A DNA stretch of 64,000 nucleotides from Alterisphingorhabdus sp038748365 (GCA_038748365.1 JBCDIZ010000006.1:62001-126000); one strand, 5' to 3'; shown: positions 8,749 to 17,959, counted from the first letter of the stretch. Notes: generated by a model from the letters alone, not told the origin. Translations and numbers: made by a program.

Positions 8749-9711
8749 TTAGGCTGCCGCTTTGGCAAAATCCTCTTCCGCCAAGAACCGCTCGGCGTCC
8801 AGCGCCGCCATACAGCCGGTGCCCGCTGCCGTTACCGCCTGACGATAGACATGATCCATCACATCGCCACAGGCAAAGACACCGGGAATAACGGTTTTCG
8901 GCGTGCCTGCCTCGACCGGAATATATCCGCCGCCGTCAAGATCGAGATGGCCTTTGAACAGCTCGGTTGCCGGGGCATGGCCGATGGCGACAAAGGCGCC
9001 GTCAGCAGGCTCGTGCGAAGTCGCGCCAGTTACCGTGTCTTTCAGATCAACGCCGACCAGTCCTTCAGGATCGCCTCCGCCGACAAAGCGCTCGACGGTC
9101 TTGTTCCATAGAACGCTGATCTTGGGATTAGCGAACAGCCTATCCTGCAAAATCTTCTCCGCGCGCAGACTGTCACGGCGATGGATCAGGGTCACATCGT
9201 CGCTATGATTGGTCATATACAGCGCTTCCTCAACCGCGGTATTGCCGCCGCCGATGACCACGACTTTTTTGCCGCGATAGAAAAAACCGTCACAGGTGGC
9301 GCAGGCGGAAACGCCCTTGCCGCCCAGCGCTTCCTCGCCCTCAACACCCAGCCATTTGGCCTGTGCACCGGTGGCGATGACCAGCGTATCGCCTTCATAA
9401 ATATCGCCGCTATCACCGGTCATGCGGAAGGGACGGCGCGACAGGTCAACGTCAACGATGGTGTCAAAAATGGTGCGCGTGCCGACATGCTCGGCCTGAG
9501 CGGTCATCTCTTCCATCAGCCAAGGCCCCTGAATGACATCGCGAAAGCCGGGATAATTCTCGACATCGGTGGTGATGGTCAGCTGGCCACCGGGCTGCAT
9601 CCCCTGCACCACAATCGGCTCCAGACCAGCGCGCGCGCCGTAAATGGCGGCGGAGAGGCCGGCCGGGCCCGATCCCAATATCAGCATACGTGTTTTGTGA
9701 ACTGTGCTCAT
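8749..9711 (-). CDS. trxB: Thioredoxin reductase
   Basis: A flavoprotein of about 320 residues that passes electrons from NADPH to thioredoxin. It has the FAD-binding GSGPAGLSAAIYGARAGL, the redox-active pair in CATCDGFFYRGK, the NADPH-binding GGGNTAVEEALYM, and the second FAD motif GVFACGDVMDHVYRQAVTAAGTGC. Length and motif order are those of the low-molecular-weight bacterial enzyme. The frame opens earlier (9795), but the ATG at 9711 has an AACAGG ribosome site and gives the family N-terminus MSTVHKTRMLILGSGPAG. It converges on hydrolase 1 and diverges from the polyketide synthase. Confidence 0.95.
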   Translation of the reverse strand: MSTVHKTRMLILGSGPAGLSAAIYGARAGLEPIVVQGMQPGGQLTITTDVENYPGFRDVIQGPWLMEEMTAQAEHVGTRTIFDTIVDVDLSRRPFRMTGDSGDIYEGDTLVIATGAQAKWLGVEGEEALGGKGVSACATCDGFFYRGKKVVVIGGGNTAVEEALYMTNHSDDVTLIHRRDSLRAEKILQDRLFANPKISVLWNKTVERFVGGGDPEGLVGVDLKDTVTGATSHEPADGAFVAIGHAPATELFKGHLDLDGGGYIPVEAGTPKTVIPGVFACGDVMDHVYRQAVTAAGTGCMAALDAERFLAEEDFAKAAA

Positions 9712-9872
9712 TGCCTGTTCCATATTTTGAGATTTTTGCTTTGGGTAAAGAGTGGCGATGGCATGGGCAAGGTGCAAGCCGATGCTCTTCAACATATTCT
9801 TTCAGCGCGTCATGAGCGGCTTTATGCGTAACAGTCCTTGTTTTTGCGCAGTGCACAACGCATCTACTGGTG

Positions 9873-10913
9873 ATGACGGCATGTGCGCATATTCATTCGA
9901 TTGCTACAGCAGTGCCGGAATATCCGATTTCTCAGAATGAAGTGGTCACCCGGCTTTCTGAACGGATGCCGGGTGGAATGCCTGCCAAGCTGGCCGGGGT
10001 TTATGCCAGTGCCGGGATTGATAACCGCCATATCGCCCAGCCTGCCGATGCGTATATGGAACCGGCGCAATGGCCGGAACGCAATGCGATTTATCTGGAA
10101 GAAGCCGAGCGTTTGATAGCGCGGTTGGCCGAGGATGCGCTTGCGGTTTCGGGTCATAACGCCGATAAAGTGGATATCATCGTCTGCGTTTCGTCCACCG
10201 GCATTGCTACGCCTTCTATCCCCACACAGATGCTGAAAAGCCAGGGCTTTCGCGAGGATGTCGAGACGGTCCCGCTTTTCGGCTATGGCTGCGCGGGCGG
10301 TGTCTTGGGTCTTCAGGTGGCGCGCGATCTGGCCTGTGCACGGCCTGATGCGACTATATTGCTGTTCTGTGTAGAACTGTGTTCGCTTACCTTCCGCATG
10401 GGCGATTTCAGCAAAAAGGGCATTGTCTCTACCGCGCTGTTTGCCGATGGCGGCAGCGCAATGGTAATCAGCGCCAAGGATGATGGCCCGCGCATCGGTG
10501 CATCGGCGCAAAAGACATGGCCCAATACTCGCGATATGATGGGCTGGGATATTGATGAGGCCGGCCTCGACCTCATTCTGGCGCGCGATATTCCGTCCTT
10601 TGTTACCCGCGAATTTGCACCGGTTATGGATCGCTTTCTAGAACGTGAGGGCTTGAACAAAGCCGCACTGCGCCAGCCTGCCTGCCATCCCGGCGGCCGC
10701 AAGGTGATCGAAGCCTTGGAGCGTTATTTCGATCATCTGGATGATGGCCTGCCCGCCACCCGACAGGTGTTGCGCGACTATGGCAATATGTCCTCGCCGA
10801 CAGTGCATTTCGTTCTGAAACAGTTACTGGAAAGCGAAAGTGATGACCGCCCTATCTTGCTGACCGCTTTGGGGCCAGGATTCACCGGCGCTGTCGGGTT
10901 GGTCCATCCATGA
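9873..10913 (+). CDS. Type III polyketide synthase (chalcone synthase-like)
   Basis: A thiolase-fold enzyme of 346 residues that extends an acyl-CoA starter with malonyl-CoA. The Cys-His-Asn triad is visible: Cys in FGYGCAGGVLGLQVARDL, His in PACHPGGRKVIEALE, Asn in DYGNMSSPTVHFVL. The C-terminal ALGPGFTGAVGLVHP matches the family's GPGFS/T loop. Bacterial members make alkylresorcinols, alkylpyrones or similar products. A GTG at 9870 directly precedes the chosen ATG. The next gene, an ICMT-type methyltransferase, overlaps by ATGA, as in known polyketide synthase-methyltransferase pairs such as SrsA-SrsB and BpsA-BpsB. Confidence 0.92.
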   Translation: MTACAHIHSIATAVPEYPISQNEVVTRLSERMPGGMPAKLAGVYASAGIDNRHIAQPADAYMEPAQWPERNAIYLEEAERLIARLAEDALAVSGHNADKVDIIVCVSSTGIATPSIPTQMLKSQGFREDVETVPLFGYGCAGGVLGLQVARDLACARPDATILLFCVELCSLTFRMGDFSKKGIVSTALFADGGSAMVISAKDDGPRIGASAQKTWPNTRDMMGWDIDEAGLDLILARDIPSFVTREFAPVMDRFLEREGLNKAALRQPACHPGGRKVIEALERYFDHLDDGLPATRQVLRDYGNMSSPTVHFVLKQLLESESDDRPILLTALGPGFTGAVGLVHP

Positions 10914-11464
10914 TGCAGCTTAATCTCATCGAGCTGATACCACCCTCTTTGGTTTGGGAACCGCAATGGCCCGCCGCTGGTATCATTATCGGTCTACTAA
11001 TCGCGCAGCGGCTGGGCGAGCTCGTCTATGCCCAACGTAATACCAAGGCCCTGCTAGCCCGCGGGGCACGGGAATATGGCCGGTCACACTATCCGGTGAT
11101 GGTTGCGATCCACGCCGCCTTCCTAGCCGCTTTGGTCTATGAGACCCTAGCGCATTGGCCGATTATCTGGCCGCTGGCGATTCTGTTTCTGGTGCTACAG
11201 GTGATGCGGCTTTGGGTATTGGCAACGCTTGGCCCCTATTGGACGACCCGGATCATCTCCTCGCCCGATTTCCCGCGGATCAGCAGCGGCCCATTCCGCT
11301 TTATCCAGCATCCCAATTATCTGGTGGTCACGTTCGAAATAGCGACGATCCCGCTTATTTTCGGTCATGTCTGGATCAGCGTGATCTTCTCACTGCTCAA
11401 TGCGGCGATCCTGTTTGTCCGTATCCGTATCGAGGCCAATGTTCTGACGCAGCGCAGCGCTTAG
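10910..11464 (+). CDS. Isoprenylcysteine carboxyl methyltransferase-family protein
   Basis: A 184-residue integral membrane methyltransferase. Hydrophobic segments lie at about residues 22-35, 63-80, 85-105 and 140-165. The ICMT/PEMT signature is present: GPYWTTRIISSP, then GPFRFIQHPNYLVVTFEIA, where the RxxxHPxY motif contacts S-adenosylmethionine, and a final RIRIEANVL. Coupled to the type III polyketide synthase, it probably O-methylates the phenolic or pyrone product in the membrane. The substrate is inferred from gene pairing only. Confidence 0.88.
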   Translation: MMQLNLIELIPPSLVWEPQWPAAGIIIGLLIAQRLGELVYAQRNTKALLARGAREYGRSHYPVMVAIHAAFLAALVYETLAHWPIIWPLAILFLVLQVMRLWVLATLGPYWTTRIISSPDFPRISSGPFRFIQHPNYLVVTFEIATIPLIFGHVWISVIFSLLNAAILFVRIRIEANVLTQRSA

Positions 11465-11474
11465 CGCTTTTCTG

Positions 11475-12197
11475 TCACATGATCACCGCAGCAGCGAGGC
11501 AGGCCAACGCGGTCCCCAAAACCGCCATATCCGCAATATCCAGCCTCTCTACTTTTCTGACGATGGTGCTCTTCGCATTAAACCCACGCGCCTCCAACGC
11601 AGTCGCCATGGTCCCGCCGCGGCGTACTATGGTGATTAGCGCCGGGATAAACATGGTGATCAGGTTTTTGAGCGAAGACAGAGGCTTGCGCCAGCCCAGC
11701 TCCAGCCCCTTTAGCCGCATGGAATCATAGATGCGGCTCAAATCGGTGAAGCTGAGATACACCAGCACAAAGGCATAGCCGATAACAAAGGCGAATTGCT
11801 GCGGCAGACCCAGGCCGCGCAGGCCCGACACCAGCTCATCGACATCCATGGTGGAAAACAGGCTGATGCCGATCAAGATCGCCGCAATCCAGCCAAAGCC
11901 CATATGCAGGCCGAAGCGGAATTCGTCATTAAAGGTGAAATCACTGCCCAGCATCGGGATGATCACCAGCCCAGTGACATTGGGTATCTGGATCATCAGC
12001 ATCAGCAGCAACCAGCCCACCGGAGCCTGCGCCGTCAGCGCGATAAAGAACCCTGCTAATGATGCCGCCGCCATCCAGCGCCAGTCGGGCGCGAGATAAA
12101 TCAGCAGGATGAAGATAAAGAACAGCGCCCATTTGACCCGCGGATCACGGCGGCGCCAGAAATTGTCCTTGCCGGTATGGAGTGTTGGCACCTTCAT
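11475..12197 (-). CDS. Energy-coupling factor transporter transmembrane protein EcfT
   Basis: A 240-residue membrane protein, the T component that couples the ATPases of an ECF transporter to its substrate-binding subunit. It has about five or six hydrophobic segments and the two coupling-helix Ala/Leu-Arg/Lys-Gly motifs: SMRLKGLELG near residue 160 and ATALEARGFN near residue 202. The gene overlaps the stop of the fused S/ATPase gene upstream (ATGA type), so the two proteins should be made in fixed ratio. The transported vitamin or metal cannot be told from the sequence. Confidence 0.88.
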   Translation of the reverse strand: MKVPTLHTGKDNFWRRRDPRVKWALFFIFILLIYLAPDWRWMAAASLAGFFIALTAQAPVGWLLLMLMIQIPNVTGLVIIPMLGSDFTFNDEFRFGLHMGFGWIAAILIGISLFSTMDVDELVSGLRGLGLPQQFAFVIGYAFVLVYLSFTDLSRIYDSMRLKGLELGWRKPLSSLKNLITMFIPALITIVRRGGTMATALEARGFNAKSTIVRKVERLDIADMAVLGTALACLAAAVIM

Positions 12198-14407
12198 GAT
12201 GATGCCCCCAACAGTTCCGCACGGGTCATTGCCTGCTGCCCGCGCTGCATGGCGATATCGGCGGCATGTGGCCAGTCCAGACCGAAGCGCGATATCTGGC
12301 TTAGCCGCGCTTCATAATCCTTCTCCGCGGCATGCAGCACGCCATCGGACAGGAAAACCAGCTGATCCGTCCATTCGCTCAATATGTCCATATCATGGTC
12401 GAGCAGCAGCACCGTGCCGCCATTATCGATATAGCTGCGCAAAGCCTTGTGCATCAGAAGCAGCCCTTCGCTGTCGAGATTGCCCAAGGCCTTGTCGAGA
12501 ACCAACAGTGGCGCCTGACGCGGCAGCATGGCCGCAATCTGGACTCGCTTGGCGGTGCCAAATGGCAGGGTCAGCGGGTCTTGCGTCAGAACATCACCCA
12601 GCCCCAACATCGCGGCATATTCGGCGACATGCGAGGCGATATAAGTCTCATCCATCCTGCCACCGCGCAAGGATCGACCAATCTCCTGCTTCACCGTCGG
12701 CTCGCTGAAAAAGGCGAAGGGCGAATGGATCACCGTGGCGACATGATCCAGCCTGCTGACCACCGACCAGTCGGTAATCGTGTCTCCTGCGACTTTGATG
12801 TCACCGCTTTTGGGCTGCGCCAGCCCCGCTATCATGCGCGCAAGTTCGGATTTGCCTGAGTTATAGGCACCCGCAATACCGGCAATGCTGCCGCTGCGCA
12901 CCACCAGATTGGCATCGCGCAGCACCGGATTTCCGTCCTCATCGTCCAGAATTATCTGCTGCATTTCCAGCATGGGTTTGCCGTCAAAACTCGCGCTGTT
13001 TTGCTTTGGCGCAGCAGCGATGGCAGTAGTTTGTGGTTCCGTAAGTTGCAGCGGCGATGCGATACCGAATTCGGAGAGCCGATCCGCATCGGCCAATATC
13101 TCTGCAGCATGGCCGCTGGCGACAATCTTGCCTTCATCCAAAATCGCCAGATAGTCGCAAATCGCCAATTGCCTATCGACATCATTATCGACCAGCAAAA
13201 CCGCCCCGCCATTGCCGGTCACGCGGCTGATCTGTTTGCGCAGCAGCGCCTTGCCCGTCTTGTCCAGCTGTGCCGGTAATTCATCAAGGATCAGGATATT
13301 CGGGGTCGCGACAGTCGCCGCAACCAGCGACACCAACGACTGCTTCTGCGCCGGCAATTCCCAGATATATTTACGCGCCTCTTTTGCATTCACGCCGACT
13401 GCCGCTAACGCATCCAGCGCGCTTTTTTCCATCTCTTCCGCCGTTAGCGATGACCCGCCCAAGGCCGATGCTACCTCCATATAGGCGCGGGTCTGCGTCA
13501 TCATTGCCGCAGCATCATCGGCGACATAGCCGATACGCAGTGCATCAGGCCCAGTTGCCGGTTGCATGATCTCGCCGGTCAACTCGCCACCAGTAACCTT
13601 AGGAGCCAGCCCGGCGAGAACCTTGCACAAAGTCGATTTGCCCGCCTCGCTATGGCCGACCAGGCCGGTGACCTTAAACGGCAGCAAATCAATATCGACG
13701 CCGACAAGCGCGCTGTCAGCCTGAGCCGGATAGCGAAATTGCAGCGCTCTTGCGCTCATCAGCGCGTCAGGATTGGCAGGCTGTTCCGAGGACAGCGGAG
13801 CGAGCGGTGCCTTCTGCTCTGCCACCCCCTTGGGTGCGAAGCCGAGAAAACGCTCAAACCGACCATACAGCGCCGGGACCAGAAACAGTATCGGGATAGC
13901 GCCCCAGATCACGCCATGGGTGATGGTGTTGCCAATGGTGCTCTGGATAACAATGCCCATGCTCTCTGTACCGAAGAACAGAAAGGATGACGCCTCAAAC
14001 GCTGCCTGCACAAAAGCACAAACCACTGCTCCCAATACAAGAAAGACAGGGTTGCGGGCGCGCTCACCAATGACATAACTGGCTATAGCAAAGCCGATGA
14101 CATAGCCGATAAAGCCAATCGGATCGTCCAACTCATAGCCTTCCATCATATCGCGCAATCCCTCGCCCAGCGCCGTGCCGAGCGCTACCGCCATACCCGG
14201 ACGCCCGGCAGGCAGCAGCGCGGTCAGGACCAGCGGGATGAAAAAGGGCTTGCTGTCTATATCGACGGGGATTTCGGGAATTGCCTCAAATGGGACTAGT
14301 CCGAGAAAGAACAGTACCGCCGTCACCCCTAATATCATCACAAAGCGCGAACTGCTCAGCGGTGCCGAGCTTTTATGGGCATTTTGCGTGATTAGTTGGT
14401 CAGCCAT
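12194..14407 (-). CDS. Fused ECF transporter: membrane (S-like) domain plus two ABC ATPase domains
   Basis: A 737-residue protein. Residues 1-190 form a five- or six-helix membrane domain resembling an ECF substrate-binding component, and residues 215-450 and 475-710 are two ABC ATPase domains. Walker A motifs are GHSEAGKST (251-259) and GAYNSGKSE (513-521). Signature motifs are strongly changed: ELPAQKQS near 350 and LPFGTAKRV near 614 instead of LSGGQ. Walker B of the first domain ends ILILDE (Glu376), the second ends LVLDK (Lys639 replaces the catalytic Glu). The switch His is Asn408 in the first domain and His671 in the second. ATP hydrolysis is therefore probably asymmetric. EcfT follows, completing the complex. 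Substrate unknown; no riboswitch was seen upstream. Confidence 0.85.
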   Translation of the reverse strand: MADQLITQNAHKSSAPLSSSRFVMILGVTAVLFFLGLVPFEAIPEIPVDIDSKPFFIPLVLTALLPAGRPGMAVALGTALGEGLRDMMEGYELDDPIGFIGYVIGFAIASYVIGERARNPVFLVLGAVVCAFVQAAFEASSFLFFGTESMGIVIQSTIGNTITHGVIWGAIPILFLVPALYGRFERFLGFAPKGVAEQKAPLAPLSSEQPANPDALMSARALQFRYPAQADSALVGVDIDLLPFKVTGLVGHSEAGKSTLCKVLAGLAPKVTGGELTGEIMQPATGPDALRIGYVADDAAAMMTQTRAYMEVASALGGSSLTAEEMEKSALDALAAVGVNAKEARKYIWELPAQKQSLVSLVAATVATPNILILDELPAQLDKTGKALLRKQISRVTGNGGAVLLVDNDVDRQLAICDYLAILDEGKIVASGHAAEILADADRLSEFGIASPLQLTEPQTTAIAAAPKQNSASFDGKPMLEMQQIILDDEDGNPVLRDANLVVRSGSIAGIAGAYNSGKSELARMIAGLAQPKSGDIKVAGDTITDWSVVSRLDHVATVIHSPFAFFSEPTVKQEIGRSLRGGRMDETYIASHVAEYAAMLGLGDVLTQDPLTLPFGTAKRVQIAAMLPRQAPLLVLDKALGNLDSEGLLLMHKALRSYIDNGGTVLLLDHDMDILSEWTDQLVFLSDGVLHAAEKDYEARLSQISRFGLDWPHAADIAMQRGQQAMTRAELLGASS

Positions 14408-14583
14408 TCTTCCTGACTGTTCTCATGATCAGATGACAGAAATATGAAGTTTCCCGTCACCCAAACTCTTTTCACAATGTAACAAAATCGTCTCAATGTA
14501 GGCCTAGGATTGAAGCATATAAGGAGCATCATCGTCAGTTACTAAATTACATTCATAGCACCAGTTTAGGGAGTCCGTCGCAC

Positions 14584-15390
14584 ATGCCATATGCACGAAT
14601 CAGGAAACACGCCCTCTATCCAACAGCTTGCCTGTCTGTGTTGCTATGTCTTCCCGTTCCGGTGCTCGCCGCCACACCTGAAGCAGAGCTCTCTCCCGTC
14701 GCTCAACTCTTTGAAGCCGGCGGCCCGATAATTGTCATACTGGCGGTATTGGCGCTGGTGGCGCTGGGTGTTTCGCTGGTGAAATTCGTCCAATTTGCGC
14801 GCTTAAGTGTTGGTCGCTCAAGCTTTGTTGCTGATATCGTGAACACAATCCGTCAAGGCAAACATGGCGATGCACTTGCCAATCTGGAGCCACGCAAAAG
14901 CCCGGTGGCAAAGGTTATGGCAGCCGCCGTGCGTGGCAATGCCAATCCAGAAATGAATGACACCGTTGTCCGCGAGGAAACCACCCGTATCGCTCAGGCA
15001 CAGCTTGACGGGCTCGAACGCGGTCTGGCGGTGATCAGCTTGATAGCTACTATTGCCCCGCTGCTTGGCCTGCTCGGTACGGTGTTGGGCATGATCGAGG
15101 CGTTTCAGCAGATGGAAACGGTAGGCGACAGCATTGAACCGGCAGTTCTCGCTGGCGGTATTTGGGAAGCGCTGCTGACCACTGCTGCCGGCCTCGCCGT
15201 GGCCATTCCTGCAGCAGTATTATTCACCTGGTTGCAGCGCTCAGTTGATGTTGAAGCGCAGCATATGGAGGATGCCGCCACGCAGGTGTTCACAATCCCG
15301 CTTTATGAAGCAGCTCCGCAAAATGTTGTGACCGGCCCAGTGAGCAGCGCCAAGAGCGCTGATAAAGTGGCCGCGAGCCCAGCCGCATGA
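14584..15390 (+). CDS. exbB: MotA/TolQ/ExbB proton channel family protein
   Basis: A 268-residue inner-membrane protein that, with ExbD, converts proton flow into force on TonB. An N-terminal signal-like segment ends near VPVLAATPEAE, followed by a membrane segment IIVILAVLALVALGVSLVKF. Two closely spaced helices come later with the family signature TIAPLLGLLGTVLGMIEAF and GGIWEALLTTAAGLAVAIPA. The start has AGGGAG upstream. It is the first of four overlapping or abutting genes exbB-exbD-exbD-tonB. The 176-bp upstream gap is shared with the divergent ECF gene and shows no clear Fur box. Confidence 0.93.
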   Translation: MPYARIRKHALYPTACLSVLLCLPVPVLAATPEAELSPVAQLFEAGGPIIVILAVLALVALGVSLVKFVQFARLSVGRSSFVADIVNTIRQGKHGDALANLEPRKSPVAKVMAAAVRGNANPEMNDTVVREETTRIAQAQLDGLERGLAVISLIATIAPLLGLLGTVLGMIEAFQQMETVGDSIEPAVLAGGIWEALLTTAAGLAVAIPAAVLFTWLQRSVDVEAQHMEDAATQVFTIPLYEAAPQNVVTGPVSSAKSADKVAASPAA

Positions 15391-15797
15391 ACCTTCGCCG
15401 CAGACGGCGCGACATCACGTTGCTGAATGTGACGCCGCTGATTGACGTCGTCTTCATTCTACTGGTCTTTTTTATGCTGACGACCAATTTCGCCCGGTTT
15501 CGGCTGATTGGTATTGATACGCCACAGGATCTGAAAGTGACGCAGGATCCGACCGCTGCCATCGTCATCCGCGTCAAGCCTGATGGGAAGCTGGAATATG
15601 ATGGCGACCCGATGAGCCGTGATGAAATGGCCGAGGAAGTCGCGGTGCTGACCGATGCCGATCCAGGACGTACCTTCCTAGTCCGTCCCATGCCCAATGT
15701 AACCATGCAGGAAGCAATTGATATCTATCAGCTAACCCGTGACTCGGGCGCCTTTGCTGTCACCTTCTCACCGCCAGAGGAAGAGGCAGAGCAATGA
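15387..15797 (+). CDS. exbD: Biopolymer transport protein ExbD/TolR, first copy
   Basis: A 136-residue protein with one N-terminal membrane helix (LIDVVFILLVFFMLTTNF) that carries the conserved proton-pathway Asp of the family in TPLIDVVF, and a periplasmic domain. It overlaps exbB by ATGA, giving coupled translation. It works as a dimer or heterodimer in the ExbB pentamer pore; two different ExbD copies in a row suggest a heteromeric stator. Confidence 0.92.
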   Translation: MNLRRRRRDITLLNVTPLIDVVFILLVFFMLTTNFARFRLIGIDTPQDLKVTQDPTAAIVIRVKPDGKLEYDGDPMSRDEMAEEVAVLTDADPGRTFLVRPMPNVTMQEAIDIYQLTRDSGAFAVTFSPPEEEAEQ

Positions 15798-16204
15798 GAA
15801 TAGAGCGCTATCGCCCTAAAAAGGAACTGATCAATATCACGCCGCTGATAGATGTGGTGTTCATCTTGCTGGTGTTCTTCATGCTCGCCGGGACGATTGA
15901 AAAGGAAGACGCCTTTGCGGTGTCTCCCGCAGCATCAGCCATCGACAAGCGCGGTGATGTGAAGGACTTTGTGGTTCTGGTTGGTGAGGATGGGCAGATT
16001 GCCTTGGGCGATGAGCGACTGGAACGCGACCAGTTGACAGCAAGGATGCGCCAGGCGCTGACCGAGAAGCCTGATGGCCTGATCCAGCTTAAACCCGATT
16101 CCGAGGCGGAGGCTGCCGAAGTCATTGCTATCATGGAAGATATTCGCCTTGCCGGGGCAGAATATATCGTACTGCTCACCGTGGGCAGGCCGCGTGAGGA
16201 ATAG
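15794..16204 (+). CDS. exbD: Biopolymer transport protein ExbD/TolR, second copy
   Basis: A second ExbD of the same 136-residue length. The membrane helix again has NITPLIDVVFILLVFFMLAG with the essential Asp. The periplasmic part differs clearly from the first copy, ending EYIVLLTVGRPREE. It overlaps the first exbD by 4 bp. Such tandem exbD genes occur in several TonB systems of alphaproteobacteria and xanthomonads, where one copy can be dispensable for iron uptake. Confidence 0.92.
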   Translation: MRIERYRPKKELINITPLIDVVFILLVFFMLAGTIEKEDAFAVSPAASAIDKRGDVKDFVVLVGEDGQIALGDERLERDQLTARMRQALTEKPDGLIQLKPDSEAEAAEVIAIMEDIRLAGAEYIVLLTVGRPREE

Positions 16205-16222
16205 GACCGAGGGAAAAGCGCC

Positions 16223-16993
16223 ATGTATGCCGATCAGTGGACCAGTGCGATAAGCCCCGAGCGCCCTCCGGTACCGCGTAACTGGCATTGGGGCGTGGGT
16301 CTGGCTTGCGCAGCGGTGATCCTTTCGGTCGCGATCTGGCAATATTCGCGCAACGCCATCCCTGAAATGGGCGAGATGCTCGATGAAACCGTGGTCGCGC
16401 TCGGTGCTCCGGCGCGCCGTCTGGAGCCGCCCCCACCCGGTGTTGAAACGACTGAAGAGCCGGTTGTGCCTACGGAACGCGCCGATGACGCACCACCGCC
16501 TGCTCCACCGGAGCAACCGCGCGCTGTGGCGGCCTCCTCTACCGATGGCGGAGCCTTCTCATCCGGCACTGGTGCCAAAGTTGCACCTCCTCCACCACCA
16601 ACGCCGGCACCACCGCCTCCACCAAGGCCACCTGAAAAAGTCACCCGGCTGACACAAAACTTTATCCGCATCTCGCAACAGCAATATATGCGCAATCTGC
16701 GCTACCCACAGAGCGCAATCGAGAATAAGCGGCAGGGTACCGGCGTTTTGCGCGTGACTGTGGCGCGATCAGGCAAAGTGCTGTCTGCGGAAATCGTCAA
16801 GTCGACCGGCCACCGGCGCCTTGACTTTGAAATTCGCCGCGTCGCCAAACTGGTGAAACAGCTCGAACCCCTGCCCGCCAACTATTCCGGCAGCAAAGCG
16901 ATTGCCGATATTCCGATCAACTTTGTCATAGATTTTGGCACTGGTGTTCTGGGCGAAGAGAAGGTTGAGAAAACCGAAGAGCCTTCCGAATAA
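16223..16993 (+). CDS. tonB: Energy transducer TonB
   Basis: A 256-residue periplasm-spanning protein. One membrane helix lies at about residues 24-42 (WGVGLACAAVILSVAIWQYS), then a Pro/Glu-rich spacer with VAPPPPPTPAPPPPPRPPEK. The C-terminal domain, about residues 150-240, contains RNLRYPQSAIENKRQGTGVL and ILKSTGHRRLD-like text (EIVKSTGHRRLDFEIRR), typical of TonB-C. It closes the exbBDD-tonB operon and would energise outer-membrane receptors located elsewhere. Confidence 0.92.
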   Translation: MYADQWTSAISPERPPVPRNWHWGVGLACAAVILSVAIWQYSRNAIPEMGEMLDETVVALGAPARRLEPPPPGVETTEEPVVPTERADDAPPPAPPEQPRAVAASSTDGGAFSSGTGAKVAPPPPPTPAPPPPPRPPEKVTRLTQNFIRISQQQYMRNLRYPQSAIENKRQGTGVLRVTVARSGKVLSAEIVKSTGHRRLDFEIRRVAKLVKQLEPLPANYSGSKAIADIPINFVIDFGTGVLGEEKVEKTEEPSE

Positions 16994-17086
16994 CACCCCC
17001 TTGCGTTGCGCCTATATCCGGCTTGCCAAACATCGCTCTGCCTTCGATAACCCCAGAAAAGCATCGCAGCATATCAGGAGGGGTCA

Positions 17087-17848
17087 GTGTCCGATAAGGT
17101 TTTGGTTGAGCGCAACGGCGCAGTGCAGATTATCACCATCAATCGCCCAGAAGCACGTAACGCGGTCGACCCCGAGACAGCAGATGCGCTCAAAACCGCA
17201 TTCGAACAGGGCGAAGCCGATGACAGCATCAAGGTACATATCCTGACCGGAAATGGAGGCCATTTTTGTGCCGGTGCCGATTTGAAAGCCGTCGCTGCTA
17301 AGGCGGATTTCACCAAAGACGGGCCTATGGGACCGACATGGCTGACGCTGAAAAAACCCTCCATTGCGGCGGTTGAGGGCCATGCCGTTGCTGGTGGTCT
17401 GGAACTGGCAATACTGTGTGATCTGCGTGTGGCAGCAGAAAATGCTGTTTTCGGCGTCTATTGCAGAAGATGGGGTGTCCCACTTATCGATGGCGGCACT
17501 GTCAGGCTGCCGCGGCTGATCGGCCAGTCGCGCGCTATGGATATGGCCTTGACGGGTCGACCGGTCGCTGCCGATGAGGCGCTGTCCTTCGGCCTTGCTA
17601 ACCGTGTCGTCCCCGTAGGCGAGGCGCTGAAGGCCGCTCTGGAAATTGCTGAACAGCTAACCGCCTTCCCCCAGAGCTGCATGATCAATGATCGCGCCAG
17701 CATGCTGCATCAATGGGGTGTATCGATGGAAGACGCGCTCGTCTTTGAAGCCGAAATAGGCCGAGATTCCTTACGCGCAGGCGCTGCAGCAGGCGCCACC
17801 CGATTTGCCAGCGGAAAAGGCCGTGGTGGCGATTTTGGCAATATCTGA
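17087..17848 (+). CDS. Enoyl-CoA hydratase/isomerase (crotonase family)
   Basis: A 253-residue crotonase-fold enzyme. The oxyanion-hole segments are GGHFCAGADLKA and EGHAVAGGLELAILCDLRVA. The usual catalytic Glu after the second segment is not obvious; the text is FGVYCRRWGVPLIDGGTVRL, where the family often has Glu at 'FGxPE', so it may not be a simple hydratase. It starts at GTG 17087 behind a strong AGGAGGGG site. Separate transcription from tonB is likely because of the 93-bp gap. Confidence 0.88.
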   Translation: MSDKVLVERNGAVQIITINRPEARNAVDPETADALKTAFEQGEADDSIKVHILTGNGGHFCAGADLKAVAAKADFTKDGPMGPTWLTLKKPSIAAVEGHAVAGGLELAILCDLRVAAENAVFGVYCRRWGVPLIDGGTVRLPRLIGQSRAMDMALTGRPVAADEALSFGLANRVVPVGEALKAALEIAEQLTAFPQSCMINDRASMLHQWGVSMEDALVFEAEIGRDSLRAGAAAGATRFASGKGRGGDFGNI

Positions 17849-17959
17849 ATATGCACCGGACATATTCAATTGCAGCCTGATCAGAAATCCTGCATCGTCC
17901 CTGCCATTGCATGCGCAAACAAGAAAACGATCAATCACCATTTTCGAGAGGATGGACCG

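Noticed and set aside
14408..14583. Riboswitch or Fur box before the ECF and exbB genes
   Set aside because: No cobalamin, TPP or other riboswitch core and no GATAAT palindrome could be found in this gap.
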